Origin: an uncultured Aquimarina sp.
GTDB taxonomy: Bacteria > Bacteroidota > Bacteroidia > Flavobacteriales > Flavobacteriaceae
NCBI GenBank assembly: GCA_938011245.1
Contig: CALLUJ010000021.1
Span: 1 to 50,328, forward strand
Length of the DNA: 50,328 nucleotides
Direction: 5' to 3'
Positions 25,938 through 35,296 of the stretch are shown here, in pieces (within the stretch, counting starts at the first letter, position 1; each line of letters opens with the position of its first letter). The notes beneath the pieces are model-generated. The model had not been told where the DNA came from. It ran no database searches and saw only the letters and a list, made by a program, of their open reading frames with translations. The translations under genes and the position numbers were made by a program.

Positions 25938-28900
25938 ATGAAAAAAGAATTTAGCTTTATTGTAAGTTTTTTTATGATTTTTTTGGTGTACACACAAGAA
26001 GTGATACCCGTTGATACTACTATAGATTCTCCTATAAATAGTACTTTTTATTACGGATTTGAAGCTTCAGGGAGTACGGCCAAATGGTCTACAAGTCAAT
26101 TGGACATTTGGTCAGTCTCTACAAATAAAAAAATACAAGGTGCGCAAAGTTTAAAAGTATCTATACAAAGTAACGATTCTGCTATCCAAAGTTTTGTCAC
26201 CCATATACCGTTTCTAAAGTAAGAAGTGCAGCTATTTCTAATACAGAATCTATGATTATCGCAAGTAGTTATGAAGGTAGGGTATTAGGAATTAATTATA
26301 CTGGAGCTATTGTTTGGGATACTGCTTTAATAGCCTCAGGAGATGCGAAGCCCTTGTTTACAGCAAATAACGATCTTTTTTGTGCTGATTTAAACAATGA
26401 TGGAATTGAAGAAGTATTAGCAGCCAATGCCGATGGTGTTTTGTATTGTTTAGATGCAAGAACAGGGGCCTTGCTTTGGGACACCAAAGGAATTTTACAA
26501 ATTAACAATGTAACACCTATGTATGCGGTTTGTGTTGTAAAGAAACAAGGAATACCTTATGTAGCTTGTAGTAACTATGATAATAGTTTGTATTATTTAA
26601 ATGCAAACGGAACATTTAATAAAGAAGTTAAATCTAGTACCTATTCTAGACTTAGAGTGTTCGGAAACTTTGAAAAAACATTTTTTAAGTCAAATGTACA
26701 CATGGCTAATTTTTTAAGACCTATTCCTGTAGATGTAGATGTAGATAACGATAGATTGGGTATGGTAGCAAGAAACAACCATATGCAAACCAGTGGGTTG
26801 TTTTACCAATTTGAACCTTTAGAAAATTTACCCATTCAAATTAATGGAGCAAGAACTAACGATGGAGTAGAAATTGTAGCCAAAGTGCCTGTAGGAGATA
26901 TGCGAGTGGTTAAAAATCCCGTAGATAATAAGAATTTAGTCATTTTTGGAAACAGTGCACAAAGTATTAATTCAGGTTCCTTTACCTTAAATCCTGATAT
27001 AGACAATTACACCTCTGCGACTAATATAGGAACAGAAACCATTAATGGTACATTAATAGATATTAGAGGAGTAGGATATGCCGATGCTTTTGGATACAGA
27101 GTCCCCCAAACAGAGTTAGTAGATACAGCTTCGGGTCAAATTTATGTTACTTTTTTTGGATCTGATGCCATTATTCAAGACCCTACCAATTTATCTAATT
27201 ATAGAAGAATACAATCTACCTATTCTTATAATGATATGTGGAAAGATACCGTAACCGATAGAGTATTATTAGCCGGTAGTCAATCTGGAGGGAGTTGTGT
27301 TCATGTAATTAATACGATGGACAATAGTTGGGAAGATGCCTATGTAAATTTAGTACCTCCAGGTAAAATAACGACACTGTTAAGAAATGTGGCCGCTATT
27401 AAAAACAGCGTAAGCACTTTTGTAAAACCTAGTTATGAAACTCCTGAGACTCCTAACAATGTAATTTTTGCCACAGGGCTTAGTAACAGAACCAGCATAC
27501 CAATAGAAACTTTATTGCTAATATGGAAGCTATAGACCCTGTAAATGGACCTAAAGCGTTAAATAATGTATTTAGTCAACGATACAGAGTTTGGGATAGG
27601 ACTTCGGATATTAGAAGCGTAACCTATCAAAATAAAAGAGATAGGCGATTTACGTATATAGAAGATGGATGTGATCAAACAGCAAATCCCAGATGTCAAA
27701 GAGATTATGATGCAGTAACTACCATAAGAATAGATGCGTTAAATAGCAACCCTAATGGAGTTTCTTTTTGGGGTGGTCACGGAAACGACCCATCTCCATT
27801 TTCTCAACAAGACTTAAGATCTATTATGGAAGCAGATGTTGCGAAAAAGAAAGTATTCATCTATCCAGAATTAGAATCTATTACTGATGAGTTTGGAACT
27901 TTTTTAGATGATTATCTGTTTGAGATAGCAGATACTATTAAAACCTATAACTTAAATACCAACATGCATATTAGAACCAAACATACGTTTTGGCAAGGGT
28001 CTATTCATTTACCTATTTGGAATCGAGTATTGGCAGGAGATTATGCAGATATTTTTGTGCCTACTATGGAAGAAACCACCGATAAATCTATGGAATTAAG
28101 TGTAGCGGCAAGAATGGGGGTATGGATGTCAGGTGTTTTTAATCATTGGGGAGTTCGTAGTGTAAACGATAATTTGTCTTACGATAGAAGTAGACAACAC
28201 TCTCATGCACAAGCTAAAAACCACGTATTAAGACAAACAGTGTACTCATTAGCGAATGGAGCAACACATTTAAATAATTTTGATACGTTTGATACCGAGG
28301 TAATGAGACTTCTTTTTGAAATGGTGGCTAAAGGTGTAATTTATGTACCTCAAAAAAATGAATTGTTAAGTATTTCTCCTGTACACTTGAGTATTGTAAA
28401 TCCAGATTTAGATTACATCCACAAATCATCTTCTGTTAAGTTTACTACTAATTTTGATAAAAATATTGGAGAAGAAAGATTTGTTTTTGGGAGATTAAGT
28501 GCAGCCTTTGCAGGAGCTAAAAATACGGAATACGATTTTTCTACCTATGCAGCAGGTGCGAATGATAGAAGGCTGAATTTTTTACCGAGATACAATCACG
28601 GAATGGTATTAGTTACACCTCCTAATGTTGATGGAGTTAATAAACCTACGAGAGGACTTTTAGAAGATCATATGCACCCTTTTTATACCGGTAAAACCAA
28701 AGAATATTTTACAGACGGTAAAAAATACTATTCAGATATCAATCAATCGTCGTCTTTTGAGCCAGATAGTAGTTATTATTTAACCATTAAAAACGATATT
28801 GAAACCAGTGCAAACTTATTGCCTATTACCGTATCTGGGGATGTTTCGTGGGTGGTTGCACAAACCGATAAAAATCATTTAAGATTAACATTAATAGATA

Positions 28901-29088
28901 ACGGGTATATCAATCCTAAAGGAGGAGTTGCCAAAGTTAAAATTAACGCTTCGGAAATTAATGTTAATAATATTAGTAATATTTTGAATTCAGGAGAATC
29001 GTATAGTGGGGCTTCAGAATACGATATAACAATACCTTTAGGTGGTTTCAAATTCTTTGATGTTACATTGAATAACGAATATTTCTAA
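25938..29088 (+). pseudogene. Secreted beta-propeller glycosidase, lambda-carrageenase-like (GH150?), two frameshifts
   Basis: ATG 25938 gives a signal peptide (MKKEFSFIVSFFMIFLVYTQ) and the start of a mature protein to a stop at 26222. One frame over, the protein continues (HPYTVSKVRSAAISNTES...) as a PQQ/FG-GAP-like propeller (GRVLGINYTGAIVWDTA; DLNNDGIEEVLAANADG) to 27535, then shifts again (NRNFIANMEAIDPVNGPK...) into a 500-residue domain (WGGHGNDP, FIYPELESITDEFG, MHIRTKHTFW, FNHWGVRS) up to 29088. Both breaks fit single-base losses, near 26200 and 27500. Restored length is about 1,050 residues. The architecture (N-terminal propeller, large C-terminal domain, about 100 kDa) matches what is known of GH150 lambda-carrageenase; this is from memory of that family and is tentative. 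It lacks a T9SS tail. Confidence 0.6.
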
Positions 29089-29105
29089 TTGACAAACTAA
29101 TTACT

Positions 29106-29762
29106 ATGAAAAATTATCTATACATAGCAATACTTATGTGCTGTTCTTTTTTTAAAATAAATGGACAAACAGCTATTCGTAGCAATATAAATACGCCAAG
29201 TTCTAGATATACATTAGAGGCGAATACAGATTACGATATTTATTTAAAAGCTTATGTAGATGCTAGTGCTACTATAGAAGGTTTTACCACAACTTTTAAT
29301 AATGAATTTCCTTTAAAATGGGAATTTGATAAGTTTGAAAAAGATAAATGGGTGTTATTAAAACATAGTTTTAAAACCACTAGTGAATTAGTAAACCCAA
29401 TACTTCAAATAGAATTATTATCTAATAGTTTACTAGAAGAAGGTACAGGAGTATTTTATATGGACGATATTAGAATTGTTGAAAATAAGACACTAAACAT
29501 ACAGCCTGTATCTTTTGATAATGAAATTAAAGTTTATCCAAACCCAGTAAAAGATAAAATACTATATATAGAAAATTTAAAAAATATAGAGAATATTACA
29601 CTATATAACCTAAATGGAAGCGTAATAACAACAGAACTAGACTTAAAAGAAATAAAAGATGGAGTAGAAGAATTCGATTTAAGCTTTTTAAAAAGAGGCG
29701 CTTACATCCTAAAAATTACTACTCAAAAAGCTAAAACGTTTAGAAAAGTTATTATAGATTAA
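29106..29762 (+). CDS. T9SS-sorted protein with a carbohydrate-binding-like domain
   Basis: 218 residues. The signal peptide ends near INGQ (about 20). Residues 25-130 look like a jelly-roll module (SSRYTLEANTDYDIYLKAYV...GVFYMDDIRI), the style of family 4/16/22 carbohydrate-binding domains. The C-terminal 75 residues are a type A sorting domain (VYPNPVKDKI; ITLYNLNGSVI; LKRGAYILKITTQKAKTFRKVII), so it should go to the cell surface or medium by type IX secretion. It starts 17 bases after the polysaccharidase and probably was its partner. No catalytic domain is seen. Confidence 0.8.
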   Translation: MKNYLYIAILMCCSFFKINGQTAIRSNINTPSSRYTLEANTDYDIYLKAYVDASATIEGFTTTFNNEFPLKWEFDKFEKDKWVLLKHSFKTTSELVNPILQIELLSNSLLEEGTGVFYMDDIRIVENKTLNIQPVSFDNEIKVYPNPVKDKILYIENLKNIENITLYNLNGSVITTELDLKEIKDGVEEFDLSFLKRGAYILKITTQKAKTFRKVIID

Positions 29763-30217
29763 TTGATATTTGTATAGTGTTATTACAATAATTAGAAAAA
29801 CGAAATATTAGTTATAGTTGGAAAAGAAAAAGAATATTACCATCTCAAAAAAATAAAGACTAAAATAAAAACTACCGAAAAACTCTGGATCTTTTTTGGC
29901 ATCCATACAGCTAATGCTCTGGAAATAGGTAGAAGGATATATAATTGCCAAGGGAAAATAGCAACCTAAATTTAAAGAAATTTAAAAAAAACAAGGGATA
30001 ATTACGTCTTGTTGATTCTAAAAATGAACATGCAAAGCAAATATTAACTACAAAAAACAAAACTCAAGACTTGAAGCTCTCAAGTCTTGGGTTTTTTATA
30101 TCTATTTTTTTTGAACAGCACTATTTTCTAAATGTGCCTTTAAATACCACTTAAAAGTGGGATAATTATCTTAAAGTTGTAACTTAAATGCACAACAAGT
30201 TAGTTACTTTAGTCTTC
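29763..30217. other. 455-bp stretch without an assigned gene
   Basis: A frame with no start codon, ending near 29969, reads KTTEKLWIFFGIHTANALEI and GRRIYNCQGKIAT; it may be a gene scrap or chance. A strong terminator lies at 30064-30097. Nothing else is assignable. Confidence 0.5.
30064..30097 (+). terminator. Rho-independent terminator
   Basis: CAAGACTTGA (30065-30074), loop AGCTC, TCAAGTCTTG (30080-30089), GG and a T-run. Perfect 10-bp stem. It is 300 bases beyond the T9SS protein, so some transcript may cross the unassigned stretch before it. Confidence 0.85.
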
Positions 30218-31192
30218 TTACAATATATTACCTGTTAAAAGACGTTGCTTCCAATTAGTCCATTTGTATTTTTTAGCGAATACAAAAAGTAGAATAGGAT
30301 ACATTACAAGTAAAGGCATTAATATTGCCACTCCAGGTTCTGGTTCTCCTAATTGTTTTAAAATAGCAGGAGTTTGAATTACAGAATAATCTGCCGTTAC
30401 TAAAAGAGCTGTAATTAAATTATTAGCAGCATGGAAACCTAAAGCTAATTCCATCCCATCATCCATAAGAGTTAATATTCCTAAAAATAAACCTGTTCCT
30501 ATATAAAATATTTTAGCATAAATTCCTAAAGCATCAACTTCAGGATTAGTAAAATGTAAAGCGCCAAAAATTAAGGAGGTTAAAAGTAATGATATACCTC
30601 TATTTTTGGTTAGAATTCCAAAGCCTTGTAATAAATACCCTCTAAAGATGAACTCTTCGACACTAGTTTGTATAGGCATTAAAGCACATGCTATAAGGCA
30701 TAATATTAAAAAAGGTTGTAATTGAAAATTCCATTCAAAACCTTCCGGGTTAGAAAAATATTCTAAAAAGGTAAATCCAAATATTAATATAGATAATAGT
30801 CCGAAGGAAAATAAAATGCGTTTCCAAGAAACACTATTTCTTGCCGTAATTAACGATTTAAAGGACTGTTGATGAATGCGTAAACATATTAGAATACCTG
30901 TTAAAGCAAAAACAAACATTAAAAGGGCATAGAACAGGGTGGTATTGTGGTCTAAAATTCCCATTAAATCTTTTTGCGGAGTGTTTTGCAATTCTTTCCA
31001 ACCAGTTGTAAAAATATTTGTAATAGAATTTTCTTGAGAGGTTTCATCAGTTAATTGAGACCCTTTTTTATATATCCAAGCTATAGTTAAAGGTATTTGC
31101 CCAATACTATAAAAAAAGGTAATAATTACCACGCCAATAGTATATCGCCACCATTCCGTTTTAGAAAATTGCTGTACTTGTTTTAAAAACAT
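30218..31192 (-). CDS. CPBP-family intramembrane glutamic endopeptidase
   Basis: 324 residues, about eight membrane segments. Motif 1 SVEEFIFRGYLLQG (Glu179-Glu180, Arg184), motif 2 FGALHFTNPEV and motif 3 FHAANN define the ABI/CAAX-protease (CPBP) family. Substrate unknown; family members process prenylated or membrane proteins or immunity peptides. Stand-alone minus-strand gene. Confidence 0.88.
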   Translation of the reverse strand: MFLKQVQQFSKTEWWRYTIGVVIITFFYSIGQIPLTIAWIYKKGSQLTDETSQENSITNIFTTGWKELQNTPQKDLMGILDHNTTLFYALLMFVFALTGILICLRIHQQSFKSLITARNSVSWKRILFSFGLLSILIFGFTFLEYFSNPEGFEWNFQLQPFLILCLIACALMPIQTSVEEFIFRGYLLQGFGILTKNRGISLLLTSLIFGALHFTNPEVDALGIYAKIFYIGTGLFLGILTLMDDGMELALGFHAANNLITALLVTADYSVIQTPAILKQLGEPEPGVAILMPLLVMYPILLFVFAKKYKWTNWKQRLLTGNIL

Positions 31193-31244
31193 AAAAAAAA
31201 TAAAAATTCTATGCTAAAATACAATTATTAGCGAAACGTCTTTA

Positions 31245-31252
31245 TATATTTG
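31245..31252 (+). promoter_or_regulatory. -7 element of tRNA-Ser
   Basis: TATATTTG, an exact TAnnTTTG match, 9 bases before the tRNA. No clear -33 element. Confidence 0.5.
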
Positions 31253-31261
31253 CAGCCAAAT

Positions 31262-31346
31262 AGAGAGGTGGCCGAGCGGTCGAAGGCGCACGCCTGGAAA
31301 GCGTGTAAACGGCAACGTTTCGAGGGTTCGAATCCCTTCCTCTCTG
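31262..31346 (+). tRNA. tRNA-Ser (anticodon GGA)
   Basis: 85 nt. Acceptor AGAGAGG (31262-31268) pairs with CCTCTCT (31339-31345), and the discriminator is G31346. The D arm GCCGAGCGGTCGAAGGC, the anticodon loop with GGA at 31296-31298, a long variable arm (class II) and GGTTCGAATCC in the T arm are all present. CCA is not encoded. It reads serine codons UCC/UCU. Confidence 0.97.
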
Positions 31347-31354
31347 CAACGATT

Positions 31355-31390
31355 ATCCAAGATCTAAATGTTAAGATCTTGGATTTTTTT
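31355..31390 (+). terminator. Terminator of tRNA-Ser
   Basis: ATCCAAGATCT (31355-31365) and AGATCTTGGAT (31374-31384) pair perfectly, then a T-run. Confidence 0.9.
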
Positions 31391-31409
31391 ATGTATAAAT
31401 AATAGTAAA

Positions 31410-32639
31410 TTATTGAAACTTAATAGCTTTTATAGGAGCTATTCTCGATATAATCATAGATGGAATCCAGAGTACTAGTACACATATTACTAGCGTCCCT
31501 ATGTTTAACATAATTATATGTGAAAAAGTAATATATACGGGTGCTGACTTCACGTAATAATGATCTGGATTTAGAGTAATAATCTTCAAAAAATGCTGTA
31601 TAGCAATTAAACCAAGCCCTATGATATTTCCCCATACTAATCCTTTTAGAATAATATAACTAGCATTATATAAAAATACTTTTTGAATGGTTTTATTAGG
31701 ACTGCCTAATGCCTTTAACATTCCTATAAGTTGTGTGCGTTCTAAAATTAATACCAAAATAGCAGTAATCATATTAATAATGGCTACTAGTACCATAATC
31801 CCAATAATCCCAATAATATTAAAATCGAACATTTTTAACCATTGAAATAAATTGGGATATTTCTGTGGGATAGAAGTACTTTCTAATTCAGAAGGAATAT
31901 TCACGTAAACGGCATCGTTTAAAATATCTATTTTGGAAAAATCGTCTATAAATACTTCAAAAGCACCAATTTCATCCTTTTTCCATTTGTTAGTCTTTTG
32001 AATATGTCTAATATCGGCAAAAATCAAAGATTCATCAAATTGATTGAAGCCCGAATCGTAAATACCTACAATACGAAACGAACGAAGATTGTATTTAATC
32101 TCGTTTTTTAACAAATAAGTAACAGCTTTGTCGCCTATAGTTAATTCTAAACGGTTTGCAATATGTTGTGATATTAAGATTTCGTTGTTTAGCGACTCTT
32201 TAAAGTTAGGAAGTCTTCCAAGTACTAAAAATTCTTCAAATGGAGCCCAATTATAATCTGCACCAACTCCTTTAACCAGTATTCCTTCCGAGTGTTTTTC
32301 GGTTCGTATAATTCCAGCTTTAGAAGCAGTAGCTTGAATATGAACTACCTCTGGCATAGAAGTGAATTTGGGGTAAAAATCTTGTTTTGTACTAATTGGT
32401 TTTATAGAAACTTCACTTTGATTGTTGTCAAAATTCGAAATTTGAATATGACCATTGAAAAGTGTTATTTTTTCACGTATTTTACGCTGTAAACCAAGAC
32501 CTGTTGCTATAGATATAAGCATCATAACCATTCCTAAAGCAATTGCTATAATAGCAATACGGATAATAGGTGCAGATATCGATTTAGAAAAAGTTTTTTC
32601 TTTAATTAACCTTTGGGCTATAAAATATGCAAAATTCAA
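31410..32639 (-). CDS. ABC transporter permease, LolC/E-FtsX type
   Basis: 409 residues. N-terminal membrane segment (about 24-47), a MacB-like periplasmic domain, then three membrane segments (about 270-295, 320-345, 375-398) with LIGMLKALGSPNKTIQKVFLY, the FtsX coupling region. Likely role: extracting lipoproteins for the outer membrane, as in LolCDE. The best start is TTG at 32639, giving MNFAYFIAQRL, which matches the family N-terminus; no ATG fits. The start overlaps that of the divergent gene at 32627 by 13 bases. The ATPase gene is not in the window. Confidence 0.88.
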   Translation of the reverse strand: MNFAYFIAQRLIKEKTFSKSISAPIIRIAIIAIALGMVMMLISIATGLGLQRKIREKITLFNGHIQISNFDNNQSEVSIKPISTKQDFYPKFTSMPEVVHIQATASKAGIIRTEKHSEGILVKGVGADYNWAPFEEFLVLGRLPNFKESLNNEILISQHIANRLELTIGDKAVTYLLKNEIKYNLRSFRIVGIYDSGFNQFDESLIFADIRHIQKTNKWKKDEIGAFEVFIDDFSKIDILNDAVYVNIPSELESTSIPQKYPNLFQWLKMFDFNIIGIIGIMVLVAIINMITAILVLILERTQLIGMLKALGSPNKTIQKVFLYNASYIILKGLVWGNIIGLGLIAIQHFLKIITLNPDHYYVKSAPVYITFSHIIMLNIGTLVICVLVLWIPSMIISRIAPIKAIKFQ

Positions 32640-33865
32640 TGTTGAAAATTCAGTTTAGATACTTCAAAAATACACTATTATTACTCATTTTAATGTTAGT
32701 TTCTTGCGGAAAAGCAATAAGTTCTTCAAAGCAGGAGAATACAGTATTTAAAAATCAATTTTCTTCAGAAATAGAAATAGGAGCTTCTCAATTACCTGCA
32801 TACCTACCATTATTAAAAAACAAGAAAGTAGCTTTAGTAAATAACCCTACAAGTATTGTTTTTAATTCTAAAAAAAGAGCAATTCATTTGGTAGATACTC
32901 TATTAACGCATAGTATTAATATTGTAAAAGTTTTTGCCCCAGAACATGGTTTTAGAGGAAAGGCAGATGCCGGAGAAGAGATTAAGGATGGTGTAGATGT
33001 AAAAACTAATATTCCTGTTATTTCTCTTTATGGGAAACATAAAAAACCTACTGTAGAATTGTTAAACGGTATTGATATTGTTGTTTTTGATGTTCAAGAT
33101 GTAGGAGCACGTTTTTATACGTATATATCTACGTTAAGTTATGTAATGGAAGCCTGTGCAGAAAACAATATCCCTGTACTTATTTTAGACCGTCCTAATC
33201 CTAATGGACATTATGTAGATGGTCCTGTGCTACAACCAAATTTTAAAAGTTTTGTAGGATTACACAAAATTCCTATAGTACATGGAATGACTATAGGAGA
33301 GTACGCAAAAATGATAAATAATGAAGGTTGGTTAGCTAATAAAGTACAATGTAACCTTAGTATTATAAAAATGAAAAATTACCATCATCAAAAAAACTAT
33401 TCATTACCTATAAAACCATCCCCTAATTTACCTAATAATATTGCTATAAATTTATACCCTAGTTTGTGTTTGTTTGAAGGAACAGTAATTAGCGTAGGAA
33501 GAGGTACAGATAAACAATTCCAAATATATGGTAATCCTTTTTTAAACAAAAGTACTTTTAGTTATACACCAAAGCCTAATTTAGGGGCTAAACACCCTAA
33601 ACACGAAAATAAAGTTTGTTACGGAGAGGACCTATCAAATACACGAAAACTCAATAAAATATCGTTACGTTGGTTAATAGAAGCTTACCAACAATATCCA
33701 GATAAATCTCACTTCTTTAATTCTTTTTTTCAAAAGTTAGCAGGCTCTAATTTATTACAAAAACAAATTGAGTCAGGAATGTCCGAGGAAGAAATAAGAA
33801 AAACTTGGCAAAAAGAATTAACTACGTTTAAGAAAATTAGAAAACAATATTTATTATACAAGTAG
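32627..33865 (+). CDS. DUF1343 lipoprotein (NamZ-like exo-N-acetylmuramidase)
   Basis: 412 residues. The signal and lipobox LVSCGKA anchor it as a lipoprotein. GASQLPAYLPLLKNKKVALVNNPTSI, FAPEHGFRGKADAGEEI, VFDVQDVGARFYTYISTL, RPNPNGHYVDGPVL and FEGTVISVGRGTDKQFQI are DUF1343 blocks; this family includes NamZ, which releases MurNAc from peptidoglycan fragments. A second in-frame ATG at 32639 is an equally good start. Convergent with the YkgJ gene 13 bases downstream. Confidence 0.9.
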   Translation: MQNSMLKIQFRYFKNTLLLLILMLVSCGKAISSSKQENTVFKNQFSSEIEIGASQLPAYLPLLKNKKVALVNNPTSIVFNSKKRAIHLVDTLLTHSINIVKVFAPEHGFRGKADAGEEIKDGVDVKTNIPVISLYGKHKKPTVELLNGIDIVVFDVQDVGARFYTYISTLSYVMEACAENNIPVLILDRPNPNGHYVDGPVLQPNFKSFVGLHKIPIVHGMTIGEYAKMINNEGWLANKVQCNLSIIKMKNYHHQKNYSLPIKPSPNLPNNIAINLYPSLCLFEGTVISVGRGTDKQFQIYGNPFLNKSTFSYTPKPNLGAKHPKHENKVCYGEDLSNTRKLNKISLRWLIEAYQQYPDKSHFFNSFFQKLAGSNLLQKQIESGMSEEEIRKTWQKELTTFKKIRKQYLLYK

Positions 33866-33878
33866 TATAATTTAAAGT

Positions 33879-34400
33879 TTACCGTCTTCTGTTGCTCTTT
33901 TTTTGAGTTTTATCTAAATAGGCTTTTAGTTTATCTATGATTACAGAAGTTGCAGGGCATACAATGGTGTTTTCTAAAGTAATGTTTGAAATTTTATGAA
34001 ATTTCTTTCTATTGGTATGTGGATATTCAGAACAAGCCTTTGGACGAACATCATAAATTAAACAATAATTATCTGCTGCTAAAAATTCGCATGGAGCTGT
34101 TTTGAAAGATTTTGAGTTGTCATTTTCTATAGCTACATATTTAGTTTCAAAATCGTACACTTTCATTTTAAGATGTTTTGCTATTCGTTCCGAATCTCTA
34201 TCCGTAATAATTGGAACCGTAGTTTTACAACAATTAGCACAATTTAAACAATCAATTTCTTGGAAAGTTTCCTCATGTAACTCATGCATTTTTAAATCCA
34301 ATCCTTTAGGTGGTTTTTTTTGTAATCGATTTAAAAATTTTTTATTTTCAAGTTTTAAATCCTTAGCGCGATCTTGAATATCTTTTAACTCATCTTCCAT
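33879..34400 (-). CDS. YkgJ-family cysteine-cluster protein
   Basis: 173 residues. CLNCANCCKTTVP, then CEFLAADNYCLIYDVRPKACSEYP give the eight-Cys metal-binding pattern (zinc or iron-sulfur) of the YkgJ/UPF0153 family. An N-terminal helical region (1-35) is charged. Function unknown. Its -7 element sits 4 bases before the ATG, implying a leaderless mRNA. Confidence 0.88.
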   Translation of the reverse strand: MEDELKDIQDRAKDLKLENKKFLNRLQKKPPKGLDLKMHELHEETFQEIDCLNCANCCKTTVPIITDRDSERIAKHLKMKVYDFETKYVAIENDNSKSFKTAPCEFLAADNYCLIYDVRPKACSEYPHTNRKKFHKISNITLENTIVCPATSVIIDKLKAYLDKTQKKSNRRR

Positions 34401-34404
34401 ATAG

Positions 34405-34412
34405 CAAAGGTA
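34405..34412 (-). promoter_or_regulatory. -7 element of the YkgJ gene, leaderless
   Basis: On the minus strand it reads TACCTTTG, followed by CTAT and then the ATG. Transcription would start at or next to the start codon. Confidence 0.5.
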
Positions 34413-34444
34413 GCATTTCCGTATTACATCCGTTTAAAAATGAT

Positions 34445-34452
34445 TATTTTTG
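34445..34452 (+). promoter_or_regulatory. -7 element of the methyltransferase gene, leaderless
   Basis: TATTTTTG followed by AAAA and ATG at 34457. Same 4-base spacing as its divergent neighbour. The -33 element is not clear. Confidence 0.35.
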
Positions 34453-34456
34453 AAAA

Positions 34457-35164
34457 ATGCAATATGATATCTTTGGAGAAGCTATAAAAGCTTATTTTAA
34501 AACAAAGCAAGAACAAATTATTACTGTAATTAACGAAGATTTTGATGATGATGAAATTAAAGTATCCTATTTGTTTAGAGATTTTAATGAAATGCCTGCT
34601 CTTGAACAGAAAGCCTTACAGTTGGCAGAAGGAAAAATATTAGATGTAGGTTGTGGAGCAGGAAGTCATACTTTATATCTTCAAAATTCAAAAAAAAAGT
34701 GGGTAAAAGCAATCGATACATCGGTTGGAGCAATTGATGTATGTAGTAAAAGAGGAGTTGTAAACGCATTGTGTAATAATTTTTACAACCACAAAGGCAA
34801 GTACGATACCTTATTACTATTAATGAATGGTAGTGGAATTATAAAAAAGCTTGAAAATTTTAATACTTTTTTTTCTAAAGTAAAAGAACTCTTAAATCCT
34901 AACGGGCAACTATTAATAGACTCTTCCGATCTTATATTTCTTTTTGAAAATGAAAAAGGAGAATATTGGGTAGATGCTTCTAAGGGATATTATGGCGAAT
35001 TACAATACCAAATAAGCTTTAATAATCTGATTTCGGAACAATTTGACTGGTTATATGTAGATTTTAATACGCTAAAAAGAGCGTGTCAATTACACGGTTT
35101 TACTTGCGAGCTTGTATTAGAGGGCGAGTATTACGATTACCTAGCAAGAATAACCTTATTGTAA
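34457..35164 (+). CDS. Class I SAM-dependent methyltransferase
   Basis: 235 residues. Motif I ILDVGCGAGSHTLYLQ (61-76) binds SAM; KAIDTSVGAIDVCSKRG is motif II and TLLLLMNGSGII motif IV. Cytosolic, with target unknown; the C-terminal part lacks features that would name a substrate. It is divergent from the YkgJ gene, and the pair may share control through overlapping promoters. Confidence 0.88.
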   Translation: MQYDIFGEAIKAYFKTKQEQIITVINEDFDDDEIKVSYLFRDFNEMPALEQKALQLAEGKILDVGCGAGSHTLYLQNSKKKWVKAIDTSVGAIDVCSKRGVVNALCNNFYNHKGKYDTLLLLMNGSGIIKKLENFNTFFSKVKELLNPNGQLLIDSSDLIFLFENEKGEYWVDASKGYYGELQYQISFNNLISEQFDWLYVDFNTLKRACQLHGFTCELVLEGEYYDYLARITLL

Positions 35165-35296
35165 TTACATAAGCACTAATTAAATTTTGTACTAAATATT
35201 CAGTATAAAACTTAATTAGTATGTAAGGAATTTTATATATTTAAAACTAAACCTGTAACATGTTTTAATACTAGAACAGTTATAATATTGATTTTT

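Noticed and set aside
26252-27535. Middle frame of the polysaccharidase as an independent gene
   Set aside because: Its reading continues upstream of the ATG and matches the preceding and following frames as one protein; no signal peptide or promoter at 26252.
29810-29969. Start-less frame reading KTTEKLWIFFGIHTANALEI
   Set aside because: It has no start codon and no recognised family; noted only in the gap entry.
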